Shown piece by piece: positions 1 through 7,386 of a stretch of 18,427 nucleotides of DNA; position 1 is the stretch's first letter, and each line of letters opens with the position of its first letter. The stretch is from the NCBI GenBank assembly GCA_023430365.1, contig JAEZAS010000402.1:1-18427 (forward strand), given 5' to 3'. Source of the DNA: Planctomycetota bacterium. Its GTDB lineage: Bacteria > Planctomycetota > Planctomycetia > Pirellulales > Pirellulaceae. The notes under the pieces were generated by a model. The model made no database searches. It saw only the letters and a program-made list of their open reading frames with translations, and had not been told where the DNA came from. The translations under genes and the position numbers were made by a program.

Positions 1-2
1 CT

Positions 3-152
3 CCCTCTCCCTTTGGGAGAGGGCCGGGGTGAGGGAGGATTGCGGTTTGATGGGCGCTGGCTGGGGCTAATTGATTGGGCCCCGGTTTCTTGCAGCGAAG
101 CAATTAGCGCTGCGGGCCGCCCTCACCCTAACCCTCTCCCAGAGGGAGAGGG
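3..152. repeat. Facing pair of CCCTCTCCC hairpin repeats
   Basis: Two 33-bp units lie in inverted orientation at 3-35 and 120-152. Each holds a perfect 9-bp stem, CCCTCTCCC with GGGAGAGGG, around a 3-base loop (3-11 with 15-23, and 132-140 with 144-152). A GGTGAGGG or CCCTCACC flank follows the stem in one copy and precedes it in the other. The two units differ at about four bases. They lie just past the stop of the minus-strand fusion gene. They could therefore form a 3' hairpin, but there is no T-run to make a classical terminator. Similar sequences are common interspersed repeats in many high-GC genomes. Confidence 0.75.
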
Positions 153-190
153 GACTGGACGATTGCGTGGCACGCGGCCAGGAACTTCGC

Positions 191-3100
191 TTAGGCCGAG
201 GCTACCGCGGCGTTCAGGTGCCGCGGGTCGATCTTGGCGATCTCTTCGGCCAGCACCTGCACCGTATGCAGGATCTGTTCTTCGGTGTGGGCCGATGTGA
301 TGAAGAACCGCAGGCGGGCTTTTTCCTCTTCCACGGCGGGATAGAGAATCGGCTGGACGTTGACGCCGCGTTCGAACATCGCCCGCGATAGCCGCAGGGC
401 GTTGATCGAGTTGCCGATGATGATCGGCACCACGGCGGTGTCCTTGCTGAGACCCGTGTTGAGTCCGCGAGCCTGGGCTTCGCTGAGGAACAGGTGCGAG
501 TTCCGCCGCAGCTTCGCGATGCGCTCCGGCTGCTTGATCAGCAATTGCAACGACGCTAGCGCCGCCGCTGCGGCCGCCGGGGGCAAACCGCAGCTGAACA
601 CGAACCCGGGGGCCGTGTACTTGAGGTACTCGATCAGCTCCTTGCTGCCCGTGATGTAGCCGCCGCAGCTGCCCATCGCCTTGCTGAGCGTGCCCATCAG
701 GATGTCGACATCGCGCGGATCACAGCCGTAGTGCTCCGTGACGCCGCGTCCCGTCTTGCCCAGCACGCCGAGCGAGTGGGCTTCGTCGATCATCAGAAAC
801 GCCTTGTGCCGCTTCTTGATCTCGATGAACTTCGGCAGGTCGGGATAGTCGCCGTCCATGCTGTACGTTCCCTCGATGATCACGACCGCCTTGCGGTACT
901 CGTGACGCACCTCGTGCAGCGCCTCGTCGAGCGAGCGCCAATCGTTGTGCGGGAACGGTCGGCGGCGGGCTCCGGAGAGGATCGCCCCCTGGATGATGCT
1001 GTTGTGCGAGAGCGAGTCGTGGATGATCAGGTCGCCCGGGCCGAACAGGTGGCCGATGGCCGTTTCGTTCGTGGAGTGACCGGCGACGAAGACGATCGAT
1101 TCCTCCATGCCGTGGAAATCGGCGATCAGCCGCTCCAGTTCGACGTGGACGGTCTTTTCGCCCGAGACGAGTCGGCTGGCCGAGGTGCTGGTGCCGAACT
1201 TATCGATGGCCGCCTTGGCCGCCTTGGCGATTTCCGGATCGCCCGACATGCCCAGGTAGTTGTAGGTCGAGAAGCTGATCAGCTCGCGCCCCTCGATCTT
1301 CGCCGTATCCATCGTCAAGCCTTCGTGCGGCTTGAGGAATGGGTTGGGCACGCCGGTCGACGTGAGCATCCGGATGGTCTGCTTCAGGCGGCGGTATTCC
1401 GGCGTCTTGCCAAAGTTGTAGCATTCCTCCGGGATTTCTCCCTTCGGCTTGGCTTGCTCGAGGGCGGCGACACGCTCGGTGCGCGATTCGCTGCCGATGT
1501 AGGTCTGGATGGCCTGGGCCACTTCGCGGACCGTTTCGATTTCCGCGAGCACGTCTTCGGGGAACCGTCCGCCGAACGTTTCTTCCAGCTCGTTGGCGAT
1601 CTGCAGCCGTTCGAGCGAGTCGAGGCCCAGATCGGTCACGATGTTGGTGTCGAGCGTCACGACCTTGGCCCGCTCCTTGGCGATGCCGCGGACGTGGCGA
1701 ATGACCGTGTCGACGATCGACTGGTTGACGTCCTCGCGCAGCCGGCCCTGAACGGTGTCTTCCGTCGCCGGGACGAGACCTTCGCCGTCGCGCTCCGTCT
1801 CGCCGGAATCCCAGGCTCGCCACTGCTGCACGATGTTCAGCTTGTCGGCCAGGAATTCCTCGCGGCAGGCGTGACGCTGGATTTTGCCGCTGGAGGTCTT
1901 GGGAATGGTGCCGAAGCGGACGAGGATGACGGCGTCGGGCGGCAGGTCATGCTCGGCGGTCACGTCGCGGCGGACCGCGGCGATCACATCGGACCAATCG
2001 TCGCGGCGGATCCGTTCGATCTCGGCCACGACGACCAGCCGCTCGCGACCCGCCAGGTCGGCGGCAAACGCGGCCACCTCGCCGGCGTTGATCATGTTGC
2101 TGGCCTTCTCGACCGTCATCTCGATGTCCTGAGGATAACGATTTACCCCGCGGACAATGATCAGGTCCTTCAGGCGGCCGGTGATGAACAGTTCGCCCTG
2201 ATCGATGAAACCCAGGTCGCCGGTGCGGAGAAACGGCCCTTCGGCGGTCCCCAGCAGGCGGGCCTGGAAGGTCTTTTGGGTGTCGTCCGGCTTATTCCAA
2301 TAGCCTTGGGCGACGCTGGGGCTCTGAACCCAGATTTCGCCGATCCGGTCGTCCGGCAGCAGCTCGGAGGTTTCCGGATTGACGATCGCGACGCGCTCGC
2401 CCGGCAGCACCCGACCGCAGCCCACGAGCGAACGTGCGCCCGCCTGGCCGGCTTCCATCGGAATGACTTGCTTGGCGTCGAGCGCCTTGCCGTCGAAAGC
2501 GCGCACGACGGGGGCCTTGCGGGCGTAGCTGCCGGTGACGATGAGCGTCGTCTCAGCCATGCCGTAGCAGGCATAGTGCGAGTTGGCTCGGAACCCGTAC
2601 GGGGCAAAACGCTCGGTAAACTTTGCCAGCGTGTCGGCCCGGACCGGTTCGGCGCCGTTGAAGGCGAGTTCCCAGCAGCTCAGGTCGACCCCCTTCATCT
2701 GCTCGTCGGTGATCTTCTGCGTGCAGAGATCGTAGGCGAAGTTCGGTCCGCCGCTGATCGACACGCGGTACTTCGAGATGCCGCGCAGCCACCGCGCCGG
2801 CTTCGTGAGGAACGACATCGGCGACATCAGCACGCTCGGCCGTCCGAAGTACATCGCCTTCAGCGCGCCGCCGACGAGCCCCATGTCGTGATAGGTCGGC
2901 AGCCACGAGAGGCCCGAGCCCGCTCGGGTGGGTTCGAAGGCGTACATGATGAGCTGCACGTTGCTCATCAGGTTTTTGTGCGTGAGCATCACCCCCTTCG
3001 GGGCGCCGGTCGAACCGGAGGTGTACTGCAGCATCGCCAGGCCATGCGGGTCGATGCGCGAAGCCTTCCAGTCGTCCCCTTCGTGATCCTCGATCGTGTC

Positions 3101-3565
3101 GGTCGGAATCCAGATCAGGCTTTTCAGGTTCGGCGCTTCGTCGAGGAGGTCTTCGCTCCGCTCGGTCACTTCCGAGAGGGTCAGGGCGACCTTGGCCTGC
3201 GCGTCGTCGGCGATCGCCTGGATGCGGCCCATATTGCGGTTGCGGCGGGGCGGATAGGCGGGAACGGCCACACAGCCGGCATAGAGACAGCCGAAGTAGG
3301 CGACCAGGAACTCCAGGCCCGGCGGATAGAGCAGCAGGGCCCGTTCCCCACGCATGCCCAGATCGCTCAGCCGGGACGCGATCGCACGGGCGCGCCGGTC
3401 GAACTGGGCGTAGGTCAGCTTCCACTCTTCCTCTTCGCCGTCGGTGTAGTAGTAGGCGATTTCGAGCGGCTGAATGTCGGCCCAGTACTGCAGGGCGTCG
3501 ACAAGCGAAGTGGTCGGGGGCGTATAAGGCCCCATATAGCGTTCGAGATCCACGTTCGTGCTCAC
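191..3565 (-). CDS. Fatty acyl-AMP ligase / acyl carrier protein / alpha-oxoamine synthase fusion
   Basis: A 1124-residue protein with three enzyme modules. Residues about 10-590 are an adenylating ligase of the FAAL type: YTSGSTGAPKG at 181-191, SGGPNFAYDLC near 271, YGMAETT near 334, GRLKDLIIVRGVNRYPQDIE at 463-482, and the C-terminal catalytic lysine K561 in PKTSSGKIQR. Residues about 610-692 are an acyl carrier protein, with the phosphopantetheine serine S650 in LGLDS. Residues about 720-1115 are a PLP-dependent alpha-oxoamine synthase of the serine palmitoyltransferase/KBL/BioF family, with H854 in the ring-stacking position, DEAHS at 927-931 and the Schiff-base lysine K962 in GTLSKAMGSCGG. 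Expected chemistry is activation of a fatty acid as acyl-AMP, loading onto the ACP, then decarboxylative condensation with an amino acid to give an alpha-aminoketone. The amino acid is unknown. The protein is likely cytosolic. The first codon is GTG with a poorly spaced GGAG, so M11 (3535) is a possible start. All motifs are intact. Confidence 0.93.
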   Translation of the reverse strand: MSTNVDLERYMGPYTPPTTSLVDALQYWADIQPLEIAYYYTDGEEEEWKLTYAQFDRRARAIASRLSDLGMRGERALLLYPPGLEFLVAYFGCLYAGCVAVPAYPPRRNRNMGRIQAIADDAQAKVALTLSEVTERSEDLLDEAPNLKSLIWIPTDTIEDHEGDDWKASRIDPHGLAMLQYTSGSTGAPKGVMLTHKNLMSNVQLIMYAFEPTRAGSGLSWLPTYHDMGLVGGALKAMYFGRPSVLMSPMSFLTKPARWLRGISKYRVSISGGPNFAYDLCTQKITDEQMKGVDLSCWELAFNGAEPVRADTLAKFTERFAPYGFRANSHYACYGMAETTLIVTGSYARKAPVVRAFDGKALDAKQVIPMEAGQAGARSLVGCGRVLPGERVAIVNPETSELLPDDRIGEIWVQSPSVAQGYWNKPDDTQKTFQARLLGTAEGPFLRTGDLGFIDQGELFITGRLKDLIIVRGVNRYPQDIEMTVEKASNMINAGEVAAFAADLAGRERLVVVAEIERIRRDDWSDVIAAVRRDVTAEHDLPPDAVILVRFGTIPKTSSGKIQRHACREEFLADKLNIVQQWRAWDSGETERDGEGLVPATEDTVQGRLREDVNQSIVDTVIRHVRGIAKERAKVVTLDTNIVTDLGLDSLERLQIANELEETFGGRFPEDVLAEIETVREVAQAIQTYIGSESRTERVAALEQAKPKGEIPEECYNFGKTPEYRRLKQTIRMLTSTGVPNPFLKPHEGLTMDTAKIEGRELISFSTYNYLGMSGDPEIAKAAKAAIDKFGTSTSASRLVSGEKTVHVELERLIADFHGMEESIVFVAGHSTNETAIGHLFGPGDLIIHDSLSHNSIIQGAILSGARRRPFPHNDWRSLDEALHEVRHEYRKAVVIIEGTYSMDGDYPDLPKFIEIKKRHKAFLMIDEAHSLGVLGKTGRGVTEHYGCDPRDVDILMGTLSKAMGSCGGYITGSKELIEYLKYTAPGFVFSCGLPPAAAAAALASLQLLIKQPERIAKLRRNSHLFLSEAQARGLNTGLSKDTAVVPIIIGNSINALRLSRAMFERGVNVQPILYPAVEEEKARLRFFITSAHTEEQILHTVQVLAEEIAKIDPRHLNAAVASA

Positions 3566-3910
3566 TCCGTTCTAGTAGCATTGCGCCCGTCGGCGCGAGC
3601 CTGGCGGCTGTACCCGGTAAAACCGGAAAGCGATCCTGGGCCTTCGAATTTCAGGCGATTTCACACAACATCGGCAGTTGTAGTCGTTGCGACTAGTCAG
3701 GTTGCCGACATCCAAACGGCATTGTGACTGTAAGCAGAAACAACCGCGGAGTTTGCGCCTTCGAAAGACGCCGGATAATAGGTTCCCCGGCGGTCACTCT
3801 CGGGCAGCCTGGAGTCGGCAGAGATCGCCCTTTCGGGCAACTCAACCCAGCCGCTAACGATGCCCGATTTTATCTGTTCTGCCAGCCCCCTAGTAGGGGC
3901 GACCGAACGG
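3566..3910. other. Intergenic region between the PQQ-type and fusion genes
   Basis: This 345-base gap lies between two minus-strand genes. I see no convincing gene and no clear promoter with both boxes. It holds a small hairpin, CCGGT-AAA-ACCGG, at 3614-3626 in what would be the fusion gene leader. A second hairpin lies at 3885-3900. A promoter for the fusion gene is expected here because the gap is long. Confidence 0.5.
3885..3900 (-). terminator. Weak hairpin just downstream of the PQQ-type gene
   Basis: Read on the minus strand, a GCCCC stem, a 6-base loop and a GGGGC stem begin about 10 bases after the PQQ-type gene stop. The placement suits a transcript end. The stem is short and no T-run follows, so an intrinsic terminator is only a possibility. 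Confidence 0.25.
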
Positions 3911-5176
3911 TTACCGGGTTTCTCGCTGGATGCGGTAGAGGGCTTTTTCGGTCCGCAGGAAGATGGCTCCGTCCCCCAGAGCGTACGAGGCGAGGCTCCG
4001 CTCGCCCATTTTGTTCTCCGCCAGCTTCTCGAACGTCTTTCCGGCTCGCAGGACGATTCCCACGCCGTCCTCGCTTTGCAAGTAGACCTTCCCGCCAGCC
4101 AGGATCGGAGAAGCCGAGAAATTGCCGCCGACCCGTTCCTGCCAGTGGGGCTCGCCGGTGCGGGCATCGACGCAGCTCGCCACGCCGCGGTCCGACACCA
4201 TGTACAGCTCATCACCGCTCAGCAGCATCGAGGGAGTGTTCGGCGAACCTTTCTTGAGCGTCCAGGCGACGTGGGTATCGGTAACGTCCCCCTGGCCGTC
4301 GACGCGAATGGCCATCGCCGTCGGCGAGTCGTAACCGGTGCTGAGAAAGATCATGCCGTGCCCAAACACGGGCCGGGGGATCACCGAGTATCCTTTGTAG
4401 CGCACCTGCCAGATTTCTTTGCCCGTTTGAGGATCGAGCGCACTGACGCTGTCCGATCCCGGAATCACGACCTGCTTCTGCCCCTCGACGGTGATCGTCA
4501 GGGGCGTGCAGAAGGCAAATTTCTTCGGGGCATCCCCCGGACGGTCAAACCGCCAACGGACCTTGCCGGTCTCGGCGTCGAGGGCCCCCACAAAGGCTTC
4601 GCTGCCGCCGTCGCAGGCAAATATCAGCAAGCCGTCGACCAGTTCCGGCGATCCGCCGTTGCCGTGGACCGGCGGATACTTCAGCTCGGTCGTCTTCCAG
4701 ACGATTCGCCCCTCGCGGTCCAGGCAGGCGGTCCCTTGATGGCCGAAATGGACGAAAATCCGATCGCCAGCGACGATCGGCGTCGGGCTTGCGTGGCTGT
4801 TCTTGCTGTGAATCTTCGGAGCGTCGGCGCCTTGTTCGAAGAGGGTGGTTTGCCAAAGGAGCGCGCCGGTTCTCGCATCGACACACAGCCCTGCGAGCTG
4901 CAGGCTCTCGCTACCGCTGCTCTCATCGGCGGGAATCGCGGACGTGAGATAGATCCGGCCGCCCGACAGGCTCGGAGACGACCAGCCGTTGCCGGGAAGG
5001 TTGGTCCTCCAGGCGACGTTCTTGTCCTGCCCCCACTCGGTCGGCAGGTTTTTCTCCTGAGAGATCCCCTGCCCTGTCGGCCCGCGAAACTGCGGCCAAT
5101 CTTCGGCCGCGGCTAGCAAGGGAACGAGAATGGCCGCAGCCAGAAGCAGTCCACAGCAGGGACGTCGGTCGAGCAT
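3911..5176 (-). CDS. Secreted PQQ-type beta-propeller protein
   Basis: A 421-residue protein. I chose the ATG at 5176 because it gives an N-terminal signal peptide (hydrophobic core at about 8-23, cleavage near AAA-ED at 22-26) directly before the mature start motif WPQFRGPTGQGIS at 27-39. That motif is typical of planctomycete PQQ-like repeat proteins. Propeller blades show as repeats of a D-x-x-TG-x-x-x-W pattern, for example near 99-108, 200-208, 248-256 and 337-345. The fold is related to BamB and to quinoprotein dehydrogenases. I see no sign of the catalytic and calcium-binding arrangement of a true PQQ enzyme, so a binding or scaffold role outside the cytoplasm is more likely. It lies 130 bases downstream of the DUF3500 gene, with a repeat in the gap. 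A longer in-frame reading upstream to 5389 would overlap the DUF3500 gene and lose the signal peptide, so I rejected it. Confidence 0.88.
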   Translation of the reverse strand: MLDRRPCCGLLLAAAILVPLLAAAEDWPQFRGPTGQGISQEKNLPTEWGQDKNVAWRTNLPGNGWSSPSLSGGRIYLTSAIPADESSGSESLQLAGLCVDARTGALLWQTTLFEQGADAPKIHSKNSHASPTPIVAGDRIFVHFGHQGTACLDREGRIVWKTTELKYPPVHGNGGSPELVDGLLIFACDGGSEAFVGALDAETGKVRWRFDRPGDAPKKFAFCTPLTITVEGQKQVVIPGSDSVSALDPQTGKEIWQVRYKGYSVIPRPVFGHGMIFLSTGYDSPTAMAIRVDGQGDVTDTHVAWTLKKGSPNTPSMLLSGDELYMVSDRGVASCVDARTGEPHWQERVGGNFSASPILAGGKVYLQSEDGVGIVLRAGKTFEKLAENKMGERSLASYALGDGAIFLRTEKALYRIQRETR

Positions 5177-5230
5177 AAGAGGCTCGCTGGGATTCGTTCG
5201 ATCGGGGAGTCGTCCGCCCGCCATGGTGAC

Positions 5231-5286
5231 GGCACACCGCGTGTGCCGACTGTTGCCTGGTAGCGGGCACAGAGGCTGTGCCCGCT
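5231..5286. repeat. Two hairpin repeats between the DUF3500 and PQQ-type genes
   Basis: A 17-base palindrome (7-bp GGCACAC/GTGTGCC stem, 3-base loop) lies at 5231-5247. A perfect 11-bp stem, AGCGGGCACAG with CTGTGCCCGCT around AGG, lies at 5262-5286. The second starts about 20 bases past the DUF3500 stop on the minus strand, so it could act as a 3' hairpin. The GGCACA/TGTGCC core is shared by both, which suggests one repeat family. Confidence 0.75.
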
Positions 5287-5306
5287 CAAAAGAACGGCCG
5301 GAAGTC

Positions 5307-6350
5307 TTACTTCTCGATCGGAATCGCGAAGTCGCCGCGCACGTCGCGCCAGAGGCAATGGATGTGGTTCGCCGGGTTGCCCGCCGCATCGGGCTGCACG
5401 TTGACGAACTCGATCAGGAACGTGGGGCCTTGCACGCGATAGTAGTGGCCGACGCCTGGCTTCTGCGCTCCAGCCCAACCGAAGTGGACCTTGTCGAAGC
5501 CGGCCTTCTCGATGTCGTCCATCCGCTCCTGGGCGACTTCGCTCGGCATGTTGTCGGCGTAGGCCTGGATCAGCTTCCGCAGCAGGTCGGCCTGCTCGGG
5601 CTTCAATTCGCTGGCGGCGATGCCTATCGGCTCGCTGGTCGGCGGTTGCGGTTGACCGGCGGCTCGCACCTCGGGCAGGGCTTCGCCGAGGAAGATGGCG
5701 GTCTTGCGCTGCTCGTCGGTAAGAGCTCCGAGCAGTTCGAAGGCGATCGTTTCTTCTTTGGCGATGACCCGATCACCCTTCTTGAACCGCGGAATCACTT
5801 CGTTCTTGATCTCGGCTGGGTTGGTGCAGAAGGCGGCAGGCGTGGAGGAGATGACCTTGCCCTTCTCGACGACGAAGTTGAGCGACATGTGATGTCCTTC
5901 GACGCTCAGACCCCACTTCCCTTCCCCTTCGGGCTTGCCGAAGACGGTGAAGTAGTAGCGTTCTGGATCGCGGAGCGGGCCTGACTTCCCTTTCTGGAGC
6001 TCGAACAGCAGGTTTTCCAGGTCCATGATCTTGACGGCCCGGTCATAGCCGATCTGGCTCAATGCCGACCGCAGCAGCGTGTGGGCCGCCTCGCGCTGAT
6101 CCGGTTTCATATCGCGGATCTGCAATCCTTTGCGCGAGTCCTTTGGAATGAAGTGCCAATCAACGCGCTTGGGCGTGTCGTAGTCGAGCTGAGCCGCCTT
6201 GCGCTGCTCGGCGGAGAGCAAATCGAGAAACTTTTGGGCCGACACGGTCATTTCGCGAGCGGCGCTCTCCTGGCGGTAATACGACCAGGCCGAGGTGGCC
6301 AGCGGCAGCACGAGCAGCAGGGAGAGAGCGACCAGAGGCTTGTGTTTCAT
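5307..6350 (-). CDS. DUF3500 domain protein, secreted or membrane-anchored
   Basis: A 347-residue protein. Residues 5-22 are a hydrophobic segment after MKHK, consistent with a signal peptide or an N-terminal anchor. The rest matches what I know of the DUF3500 family: an opening FLDLLSAEQR (41-50), WHFIP (65-69), a helix ending in RSALSQIGY (94-102), RDPERYYFTVFG (127-138), EGHHMSLNF (151-159), and near the end GHYYRVQGPTFLIEF (301-315) followed by NHIHCLWRD (328-336). The conserved histidines in the last three motifs could form a metal or substrate site, which is an inference. The family has no established biochemical function that I can name. It stands alone between two repeat-containing gaps. 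The full length fits the family. Confidence 0.85.
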   Translation of the reverse strand: MKHKPLVALSLLLVLPLATSAWSYYRQESAAREMTVSAQKFLDLLSAEQRKAAQLDYDTPKRVDWHFIPKDSRKGLQIRDMKPDQREAAHTLLRSALSQIGYDRAVKIMDLENLLFELQKGKSGPLRDPERYYFTVFGKPEGEGKWGLSVEGHHMSLNFVVEKGKVISSTPAAFCTNPAEIKNEVIPRFKKGDRVIAKEETIAFELLGALTDEQRKTAIFLGEALPEVRAAGQPQPPTSEPIGIAASELKPEQADLLRKLIQAYADNMPSEVAQERMDDIEKAGFDKVHFGWAGAQKPGVGHYYRVQGPTFLIEFVNVQPDAAGNPANHIHCLWRDVRGDFAIPIEK

Positions 6351-6391
6351 AATGGATACGCCAAGGCGGGAAAGGTTGCGGGAAGACGCTC

Positions 6392-6397
6392 AATATA
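6392..6397 (-). promoter_or_regulatory. Possible -10 box for the DUF3500 gene
   Basis: On the minus strand the sequence TATATT lies about 42 bases upstream of the DUF3500 start, next to a GGCCGGCCGGC palindrome. It is one of the few AT-rich stretches nearby. No good -35 box lies at the right distance. Confidence 0.28.
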
Positions 6398-6427
6398 GCC
6401 GGCCGGCCAAGGGCAAGCCAGCGCCGA

Positions 6428-6644
6428 CGTAGGGTAGGCTTCCAGCCTGCCCGTGGAAAATCCTCAACGAGAAGGCGCCGATCACCAAAGGGAAATGACG
6501 AATGACGAAATCCAAATGACCAAACCAGGTCGGCTACGCCTCCCTGGGATGAACCGTTCCGAGAATGTTCCGCCACGGTTCATTGGTCATTCGAGCTTCG
6601 TCGTTCGTCATTTTTCCCGGGCAGGCTGGAAGCCTACTCTACGG
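6428..6644. repeat. Long inverted-repeat element, copy 1 (MITE-like)
   Basis: The ends are inverted copies of each other: GTAGGGTAGGCTTCCAGCC at the left, and at the right, read on the minus strand, GTAGAGTAGGCTTCCAGCC. The similarity runs inward through a CCTGCCCG, GAAAAAT, AATGACGAA and GAATGACCAA series. The whole unit of about 215 bp could fold into one long hairpin. A second copy is at 8377-8543. The right end abuts the stop codon of the leucine-rich-repeat gene (6647-6645). There is no coding capacity, so it would need enzymes in trans if it is mobile. Confidence 0.8.
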
Positions 6645-7370
6645 TTAGTGCGGATGGGCGTGGGGGTCGCGGTCGTGGTGGGCCTGGTCGACGTGGACGT
6701 GCAGCTCCGGCTTGGCCGCGAAGAGTCGCTCGTAGGCGGCGTCGCTGAGCTTGGCGCCGTCGATGTAAAGCGATTCGAGCTTGGGCAGGTCGTGAAACAC
6801 GGCGAGCCCCTTGTCGGTCAGCGGCACGGCGATCAAGTGCACGCGCTTGAGTTTCGGAAGTTGCTTCAGTGATTCGAGGCCAGCGTCGGTTAGTTGCGAA
6901 CTGCCGATCCGCAGTTGCACGAGGTTTTGCAGCGACGCCAGCTTTTCCATACCTGCGTCGGTCACGTCCGACTGTGGCAGGTTGAGGACTTGCAGGCCCG
7001 TGGCCTTGGCCAAATGCTCGGCCGACTCGTCGTCCACCTTCACACCCCGCAGCCGGAGGTGCATCAGCTTCGGCAACTGGCCGAGCGTGGCAAAACCTTC
7101 GCGGGTAATCGCGTTGGTGGGATAGTCGAGGATCAGAACCTCGAGGTTTTCAAGACCCGCGAGCGACTGCAACTCCTCGTCGCTGATCGGCTGGGCCTCG
7201 ATTTGGATGCGGTCGCTCTGCCCAGCCTTCACCGTGGCGACTTGCGTGGCGAAATCGGGTTCGACCGGCTGGTTTTGTTCTGATTCGAGCTGCGCGGGCG
7301 TCTCCACCGGGCGAGAGCAGCCGACGAGAACAACGAGCGCGAGGAGCGGTAGTGACCAGGTGCGATTCAA
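6645..7370 (-). CDS. Leucine-rich-repeat lipoprotein
   Basis: A 241-residue protein. Residues 5-17 are hydrophobic and end in the lipobox LVGC, with C18 as the predicted lipidated residue. From about 66 to 223 there are roughly six leucine-rich repeats of about 24 residues, with the pattern LTDAGLESLKQLPKLKRVHL (160-179) and close variants; this is the form common in planctomycete proteins. The last 18 residues are histidine-rich (HVHV, HH, HAHPH), a possible metal-binding tail. The start is TTG at 7370. A GAAGGG sequence ends 8 bases before it and lies just beyond the stop of the upstream PP-loop gene 16 bases away, so the two genes are probably translated together. LRR proteins of this type usually mediate protein contacts. 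The partner cannot be seen from the sequence. Confidence 0.85.
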   Translation of the reverse strand: MNRTWSLPLLALVVLVGCSRPVETPAQLESEQNQPVEPDFATQVATVKAGQSDRIQIEAQPISDEELQSLAGLENLEVLILDYPTNAITREGFATLGQLPKLMHLRLRGVKVDDESAEHLAKATGLQVLNLPQSDVTDAGMEKLASLQNLVQLRIGSSQLTDAGLESLKQLPKLKRVHLIAVPLTDKGLAVFHDLPKLESLYIDGAKLSDAAYERLFAAKPELHVHVDQAHHDRDPHAHPH

Positions 7371-7386
7371 GTGATTTACCCTTCGT

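Noticed and set aside
731..3727. 998-residue open frame on the plus strand opposite the fusion gene
   Set aside because: It mirrors the fusion gene in a GC-rich sequence, has low-complexity arginine- and aspartate-rich content and no recognisable domain. The opposite strand has three intact enzyme modules.
5177..5389. N-terminal extension of the PQQ-type protein
   Set aside because: It would overlap the end of the DUF3500 gene and cover the repeat hairpins, and it would bury the signal peptide.
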